Notes under the pieces: generated by a model
What the model saw: only the letters and a program-made list of their open reading frames with translations
Databases searched by the model: none
What the model was told of the DNA's origin: nothing
Shown: one piece after another, positions 57,551-64,000 of the stretch
How positions within the stretch are numbered: position 1 is the first letter of the stretch
Layout of the letters: every line of letters starts with the position of its first letter
Source of the DNA: Arthrobotrys musiformis
Taxonomy: Eukaryota; Ascomycota; Orbiliomycetes; Orbiliales; Orbiliaceae
NCBI GenBank assembly: GCA_036971715.1
Contig: JAVHJL010000002.1
Coordinates: 2,884,501-2,948,500 of the forward strand
Length of the DNA: 64,000 bases
Direction: 5' to 3'
Position numbers and translations under genes: made by a program

Positions 57551-60492
57551 ATGTTCGCCAATTTTTCAGGCAACGTTGGCTCAGGACCTTTTGGGCCTAT
57601 CTACGTTCAGTGCGTGTGCGGATATATTCCGTGCACTTGTGGCGCCGCAGCGGCAAATGCAGGTGCTTCTAACGTCACATATGGGGCAGCAAACCAGGGA
57701 CATCCCTCTGCCTCGGGAGCGCCTGGTCTCCAGGCTTGGGTGAATGGTTCAAACTCTTCTCAAGTTCCCGACCTGATATCACAATTTGAGTCTCTTGTTA
57801 ATCCCAATAATACGTTTAAAAACAAACCTGTATCTGTTAAAAGCCGTTCAAGGGATCCATCTGTCGCGGCCCGTTCGAGGGCACCCTCAAGACAACCTTC
57901 AGGGAGACCCCCATGGCAAGTCCCTGCAGAACCCTCAGCGGAATCTTCAAGAAAAGCTCCAAAGAAAGTTTCAAGGATACCCGTAAAAAGCCATTCGGTG
58001 GACTCTTTTAGAGAACTTGAGCAGGAACCCCCAACGCGACCTCCAACTAGAGGACGTTCACTGGAATCTATAGACCCTATGACAGAACCCCCAATGCAAC
58101 ATCCATGGGGCCGTTCAAAGCAAGCTTCAAGGGGACCTATGATGGAACCTCCGGTACAACCTCTAATGCAACCTCCAATGCAACCTCCAAGGCAATCTTT
58201 TAGGCAATCTTCAGGACAAGCTGTGGAGCGAACCTCAAGCCAAACTGCAGAGGGGATTTCAAGACAACCTTCAAGGGAATCTTTCCATCAAACTCCAATA
58301 GAACCTTCGGGGGGACTTTCAAGGCAAGCCTCGAGGCAAACCTTAGAGCAAACCTCAGGGCAAACCTCAAGGGCCCCTCCAATAATTAGTTTTAGTTCCA
58401 ATCACCCCAATCCCATGGCCGTGGACCATGTCCCGGATGGACTTCGGCGTAGTGAGAACCAATCTGCAGTTGGGGGGTCTAACGATGGGGAAGAGCCCAC
58501 CGAATCAGACCCAGATCCTCCATATAGGGATCCTCCAAAGCCCCAGTCATACCTTGGCCTCAGCCGACTCAATGCGACCATTGCGTGTCTGTATCTTTCC
58601 GCGGTCGCCAACGGCTACTGCAGTACTATTGTCGGCGGGGTTCTGAATATCGACTCTTGTAAGTTCTCAAACAATAGAATAAAGCTTCGAGCTGTCTCAA
58701 AACTTTCTAACGATAAAATTAATAGTTCGAGCCGCAGTTGGGATCACCGACAGTTTCCCGATGTCGACGTTTCTATTTCTGTGTTTATTACCTCTGGGAG
58801 CCTTCTTTAGTTTAATCCCAGCAGGCGTCCTCAGTGATAAGATTGGCCGACGACACGTGCTCTACATAGGCTGCATCATCATGGTCGTATTCTCTTTTCT
58901 CTTGGGCTATGGAGTACAGGGGGGACTCGGAATATGCGTTTCCCGTTTCATGGTTGGGGTGGGACTAGGAGTGTCTCAAGTAGCTGCCCCGACTTTGGCT
59001 CTTGAAATTGCTGCGCCTCGGAACCGCAATAAGGTTGGAATATTGTATAACGCTTTTTGGTACTTGGGATCGGTCATAGGGTCCGGGGTTACAATGGGGT
59101 TCGCCTCTCGCGGGCACAATAGCGACAGTGAATTGGGATGGAGGATACCTTTTGTTTTAAAGGGTCTTTTCCCTCTTCTTCAGATATTTGGATATCTATG
59201 CCCCGGCGTGCCTGAGAGCCCGAGATGGTTGATTTCTGTCGGAAGGGATGACGAGGCGTGGGAGGTGCTAATGAAGTTCCACCAGACCAACCCCGGGAAG
59301 GGGGCTTCTAAGGAAGAGAAGGCTCAGCGCAGAGAGGAGGACCTGAAGGCCATTACTCAGGAGTTTTATGAAATTAAAGCGATCCTTAAAAGTGAGGAGT
59401 ACCATGCGCGCCTGGCGCGTGGCGTCAAACTCCCTGAATATAGCAACTACCACTATGAAGGGATGCATCTGCAAAAACCGCACTTTCGTGAGTACTTGGG
59501 TAGCTGGGGCAATTTTAGAAGGCTATTCACAAGCATTTTTGTTGGTGGGATTATTCAATTCGCGGGCAATGGTATGCATAAAAGGCTCCCACCCTTCAAC
59601 TATGTATCTGATGGGAAAGCTCGACTAACAAAATGATAGGAGTCGTCGGTTGGTACCTTTACCCGTCCATAAACAAAACGATATTTCGAAACCAGATTCA
59701 AGCGGCGACATTCAATTTCGTCCTCCAAATTTGGAATTTGTTTTGGGCTACCGTTGGCGCAATACTGAGTAGCAACGTCGGCCGTCGGCCGTTGTGGATA
59801 ATTACTACCCTTTTTATGATGGTCCCCCTCGTCGCTATCGGGATAATCGCGAAGAATGCGTCTAATGTAGGCTCCGACAGTGGGTCGGAAACTTCAGTGC
59901 AGGGTTACTGTATAATGGCATCCGTTATGATATTTTGGGCCATATACGATCTTGCATATACCCCGCTACAGGTTGGATATGTCATTGAGGTTCTTCCGTT
60001 TCGTTTGCGTTCTACCGGTCTCGCTTTTAACTGGACGTCAGTCATGGCATTTGGCATAGTTCAACGTAAGTTCTCCTCACGCCCCAAAATATCTGTTTTT
60101 CTTTCCTTTCCTTTCCTTTCCCCTTCCTCTGCTCTAGAATAAAAGCGCATACTCTGACCGACATAATAGAATTCACAAGCTCCTCGGCGATGCAGAAACT
60201 TGGAGGGAATTACTACTTCGTCAACGCTGGGCTACTCTTATTTTTCGCCATTATAATGGGATGCACTTTCCCGGAAACTCGTGACGTCCCGCTTCCCTTT
60301 GTGCAGTTCATCTTCGAGAAGACATGGAAGAAAAGGATCGGAGCAATACAAGCTGCGGCGGCGAAGGGGAGGGCGGCCGCAAAAAAGGGTATCGCGATTC
60401 CACGGGGCCAGGATGTCGAATCTCTAATCGCCAGTGCATATTTTGATATGGAGAACCCTCTTATAGAAAGAGAGGATGGGGAAGCTGTCTAG
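57551..60492 (+). CDS. MFS sugar transporter with long disordered N-terminal extension
   Basis: Model: join(57551..58658, 58726..59571, 59640..60065, 60170..60492), 900 residues, frame kept. The last 550 residues are a normal sugar-porter: SDKIGRRHVLYIGC (loop 2-3 signature), VSRFMVGVGLGVSQVAAP, PESPRWLISVGRDDEAWEVL (the PESPR motif), NVGRRPLWIITT, and a C-terminal FPETRD motif. It should import hexoses or related sugars at the plasma membrane. The first 345 residues are unusual: a Cys/Gly start (VQCVCGYIPCTCG), then a long Ser/Pro/Gln/Arg region with repeated SRQ, QPPMQPP and QTS units and no helix. The open frame crosses directly into TM1 (SRLNATIACLYL) within exon 1, so the fusion does not depend on a guessed splice. 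Confidence 0.88.
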
Positions 60493-60936
60493 ACAACCTT
60501 TTGCACAGCCGTTGGAGTAATGGTTCGCCTCCTGCTGAACCCCGTCTTACAAAATTCCCCCCCTTTGACTTTTGTCTTTTACGCTTGTTACTTCGGTAAC
60601 ACCAAACCTGTCTCTCCTCCCTCGTTTTTTTTATATTAACATTTTTTTTTTCGAGGCAGGGGCAACAGGTTTGTTTTTTCTGCCACCGTTTTTATCCACT
60701 GTTAGATTTTATCGTACTAATATAATGTAGTTTTGTGCAACTTTTATTACTATAGTCACTTGTAATACATATACGATGTATAACTAGTGGATAAAGTCAA
60801 TGTTTAATTAAATGTACTGAATATAAATTGGGTATCTAGAATAATTTGCCTGCCTATGTACTGGGTATGTGATGTTGAGCTATGATATACAAGAAAAGTG
60901 AGAGCCATCGAATGAAAAAATCAAAAGAGTATAGAT
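60493..60936. other. Spacer between convergent genes
   Basis: About 440 bases, T-rich, between the transporter and peptidase 3' ends. No gene. Confidence 0.5.
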
Positions 60937-62709
60937 CTAAAGATCCTTGAGAATGCTGAAGTCTGGAGTACCAAGACCGGTAACGGGGTCCCAGCCCGTT
61001 GTCGCCTTCCATCCGGCACCGGGAATACTCCTCGAACATCCCTTGCTAGTCCCAGATGTAATATCCACAATTCCCTTCTTTTCTGTGGCGACTGTGTAAA
61101 GCCATGGGTTGAGGAAACCCAACGGTTTCTCGCCTCGATGAATTCTGTCATTGTTGACAAGGGAGATGACAGCAGCAAAAGCTGGGGAACTGGCTGAAGT
61201 ACCCGAGACAAGTTGATCGTACCCGCCGACAAAGACGTGGAATCGAGAACCTTGGGCTGAGATATCTGGGAAAGCACGTCCTGAGGCGTTATAGTAGTTT
61301 CTATAGGCTGCTGCATCAGCTTGAGTGGATATGTAGCTGCCTACCGCTGAATCCTGATAGTCTGGGCGTGCGAAGTAGTTCGAGAAACCGCCAGAGCTGA
61401 AGGATACGGCTTTCTCTGGCTGGACGCCGAAAGTTCCGCCGACAGAAGTGGAGAAGGGACAGGTTGCTGGGAATGTAGGGACGAATCTCTTTTCCCCGTT
61501 CTTAGTAGTGCAATCATCGCCTGGTCCAGAGTCACCGGAACTGAAGAGGACGCTAACACCTCGAGCTCCAAGCTGGCCGATCATGTTGCAAACTTTGAGG
61601 GCATATGAAAGTGGGACGGTATGCTCGTCATCACCGTACGATGTGGTAATTGTTTTGGGCATATCCTCATCCTTGAGGTCCAGCATATACTCCAACCATT
61701 CGAGATAGGGTTCGTTGGTGTTGGGATCAAGATCAACAGCTGGGGGCCTTCCCGCGGTTGAGTAGTAAATATTGGGGATTGGGTTGCTGGCTCCAACAGT
61801 ATATTGGATATCCAGATTGGCCTCAGTGAAGTCCTCGCTTGGATGCTGGGTGCATTTACCCCCGTTAATAGGGTTGCAGTTGAATGTGGCATTCTTAGCA
61901 TTGGGGTGGTATTTTTTCAAAAACTTGGACAAGTCATCATTTTGAGCGTATTGCTCAAGGAAACCATTCACTCCAAGTATGTTATTCGCTAATTTGACGG
62001 GCTTGTAATCCTTATACTTGTAAAGATCTGCAAGGCAGTCCGGGGTGATGCTACTTTGACAGGCCGCATCGATGCCGGTGGTATTCAGCTTCGCCTTTGA
62101 GAGGAAAGCGGATTTGAGAACGCTTGGGTCTTCGACTCTCAAGATGGTACTCTTCATAGCGCTAGTGCTGCCAAATAGAGTAGTTGGCTGGATCAATGCA
62201 ACGCTCGAGTGTAAGTTGCGAGGAATGCTGTAAGAAAGTGTGCGAACAACATCCTTTCCGGTTTCCGAATTCCGGAAAACTTTGTATTTGGCTTGGAGCA
62301 GTGACTCGGCCTTTCCGATGGTGGTGGAAACAACGATCCAGTCGTTCCTGAAGCTAAGTTCGTTTCCGAATCCCTTTGACTCGAGCCAGCTCTTGACAGC
62401 AGTTGTTGTATCTTCATGCGGACGTAGTATGTCATCGATCTGGGCTTGGTTCATATGGTTGCCGTAAGAAGAATGCCCCGGAGTACTCATGTCTATTAAG
62501 GCCTTTTCGAACTGGTGAACATTCTGCTGTGTCAAATGAATGCGTAGCTTAATGGGGGTAGAAAGGTCTACGGCCCTGTTGGAAACCTCTTTCCAACCCC
62601 GAGGAGCGGAAGGGAGGGTCTCAAAGGTTGTGTAGGGAGCGAGAGGATGAGCATCGGAGACGCTGGCCAAGAAAGCCGGGAAAATAAGGAGAAGTTTAGA
62701 GATATGCAT
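60937..62709 (-). CDS. Secreted tripeptidyl peptidase, sedolisin family (S53)
   Basis: Single exon of 590 residues. Signal peptide 1-20 (MHISKLLLIFPAFLASVSDA). Residues about 35-205 are the activation propeptide, with the family pattern LIDMSTPGHSSYGNHM. Catalytic residues of the Ser-Glu-Asp triad: E296 and D300 in EANLDIQY, S505 in SGTSASSP; the oxyanion Asp is D393 in SSGDSG. The Ca2+ site is at the C-terminus (D549-I, then GWDPVTGLGTPD). The start of the mature enzyme is marked by ITPDCLADLY. Such enzymes release tripeptides from protein N-termini at acid pH outside the cell. Together with the carboxypeptidase and OPT transporter in this window it suits extracellular protein use. Confidence 0.97.
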   Translation of the reverse strand: MHISKLLLIFPAFLASVSDAHPLAPYTTFETLPSAPRGWKEVSNRAVDLSTPIKLRIHLTQQNVHQFEKALIDMSTPGHSSYGNHMNQAQIDDILRPHEDTTTAVKSWLESKGFGNELSFRNDWIVVSTTIGKAESLLQAKYKVFRNSETGKDVVRTLSYSIPRNLHSSVALIQPTTLFGSTSAMKSTILRVEDPSVLKSAFLSKAKLNTTGIDAACQSSITPDCLADLYKYKDYKPVKLANNILGVNGFLEQYAQNDDLSKFLKKYHPNAKNATFNCNPINGGKCTQHPSEDFTEANLDIQYTVGASNPIPNIYYSTAGRPPAVDLDPNTNEPYLEWLEYMLDLKDEDMPKTITTSYGDDEHTVPLSYALKVCNMIGQLGARGVSVLFSSGDSGPGDDCTTKNGEKRFVPTFPATCPFSTSVGGTFGVQPEKAVSFSSGGFSNYFARPDYQDSAVGSYISTQADAAAYRNYYNASGRAFPDISAQGSRFHVFVGGYDQLVSGTSASSPAFAAVISLVNNDRIHRGEKPLGFLNPWLYTVATEKKGIVDITSGTSKGCSRSIPGAGWKATTGWDPVTGLGTPDFSILKDL

Positions 62710-64000
62710 TTTGGCGGATGTAGTACAAGGACAACCACCTGGTTAGATATTCTACTTAGAAAGGCTATATGGTGTAACGGTTAAAGAAGATGGGGGAAAT
62801 GCATCCCATTTATACACCCCCCACTCCATTCTTGAGGGATTGAATTGAATTCGCGAGACTCGGGTACGCACATGTCCATTCCACGACCGTGCGAGCCTAG
62901 TCTCAAATTGGGAGGCTACAATATAATATCTCTTCTCAACAGCTCTACAATCGCGGGGTCGATCATACCCTATAGATTCCCACTCGCATTAACTAAATCA
63001 TGACACTAGTTCTAAACCGGCCCCTCGTATACGGTCAGAATGCAACAATGGGTGGGCGGCCATGAGAGATACCTACCAAATACTGACAATGGTAGGCATG
63101 AGACCTATGGGCCAGCGGATGGAGCCTATTGAGTATCCCACTCAATACGTAAAGCGGATGACAACCCCGTAATAGCAATTGATGATCCCGGAATCCCAAT
63201 CGATACCTAGTACCTGAGGGGGGCAGATGTGCGTTATCGGAGCTTTCAATCGCGGAATGACGATAATCCAATATCCTAATCCCGGCTATAAAACAATCAA
63301 GACCTACCGTTAAAGCTTGATCGTCCTTGGCTAGGCTTAGCATGGTTTGGTGGCCGTCTTGGTTAATTTGATGTGCGACTTCCTAACTCTTCAAGGTGCA
63401 CTTGATAGGCTCCTTCCAAAAAAGGGAGGAGGAGGAGAAGGTTTTGTGTTGACTTGTGGTTCTGACCGTCGACCGCTGCGGTACAACAGTCTCAACGAAC
63501 CTAAATCCCGCAGTTGTAGTCAATTGCAATTGACGCCTAGCTGAGTCCTAAATCGATTCCGAAACATGGTATAAGTTTCTTCCCTTTTACCATGCTGACG
63601 AAATAGAACTGAGAACTAGAACTGCATTAATAATGTATTCTCAGCAGCGCTGCCCTCATGGCATCATGAAGTTCTAGACCGAAGAAGATAGCTGCTACAA
63701 CGCAACTTTTTTGATAGTCTCGCTCTGGCCATAGCTAAAAAAGCTAAGTTACCTGCTTTCGACCCCTATGCTTCTTTTCCCTCAATTGATCACAGCTTCC
63801 GGATTTCCGACAGTTGCTTGGGGTATTAACTCCTCTTAGGAGAATTCGTAACTTGCGTATATGCGTACGCATACCTCAGCTATAGGACCAACGCATTCCT
63901 TTGTTGCAGTTGTGTTCAACTTGTTTGCGTTGTTGTGTAGAATGTTGGGTTGTCTCGATTAGTATGGTGACAGGAAATCATGACCACAGATCAGTCACGA
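62710..64000. other. Promoter region of the tripeptidyl peptidase gene and open spacer
   Basis: About 1.3 kb to the window edge. The minus-strand peptidase promoter should lie in the first few hundred bases. No gene could be supported in the rest. Confidence 0.45.

Overview
This window is eukaryotic nuclear DNA from a filamentous ascomycete (Pezizomycotina). Genes are split by short GT-AG introns of about 45 to 120 bases with CTAAC-type branch sites. The protein families are typically fungal: a Zn2Cys6 regulator, an RTA1-like protein, a HET-C homologue, a fungal rhodopsin-like 7-TM protein, an F-box protein, a sedolisin tripeptidyl peptidase and a CBM1-bearing esterase. Gene density is about one per 3 kb, with AT-richer spacers up to about 3.7 kb. 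The style of the secreted proteins reminds me of Orbiliomycetes, but that is only an impression. I saw no tRNA, rRNA, transposase or CRISPR.

Layout. 1-7 kb: the cut 3' part of a secreted-protein gene (-), a 405-aa secreted Ser/Thr-rich protein (-), and a ZZ zinc-finger gene (+) broken by one in-frame TAA. 7-10.6 kb: no convincing gene. 10.6-13.1 kb: an OPT-family transporter. 15-21.3 kb: a cluster of unknowns on the + strand, comprising a protein with a degenerate DEDDh exonuclease-like region, two tandem divergent paralogues and a small Cys-containing protein. Near 22.6 kb there is a candidate 33-aa membrane microprotein. 24-27.7 kb: a dihydrodiol dehydrogenase-like oxidoreductase converging on a Zn2Cys6 factor. 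29.2-30.4 kb: an RTA1-like membrane protein. 31.6-33.5 kb: serine carboxypeptidase. 35.1-36.7 kb: VNX1-type cation/H+ antiporter. 37.4-38.7 kb: fucose-lectin-like protein. 39.3-41.9 kb: HET-C. 43.4-47.5 kb: NmrA-like, F-box, and rhamnogalacturonan acetylesterase with CBM1. 51.2-52.1 kb: secreted lysozyme-like protein. 54.2-55.7 kb: rhodopsin-like 7-TM protein. 57.6-60.5 kb: sugar transporter with a very long N-terminal extension. 60.9-62.7 kb: tripeptidyl peptidase.

Functionally, many genes fit a saprotrophic or predatory fungus that digests outside the cell. The secreted endo- and exo-proteases (S53, S10) would release peptides that the OPT transporter may import. The esterase acts on pectin, the lysozyme-like protein perhaps on bacterial wall or another glycan, and the sugar transporter takes up sugars. 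I see no operon-like or biosynthetic cluster. Exon coordinates below were derived by hand from splice sites and reading-frame continuity; each multi-exon model keeps frame throughout unless stated.
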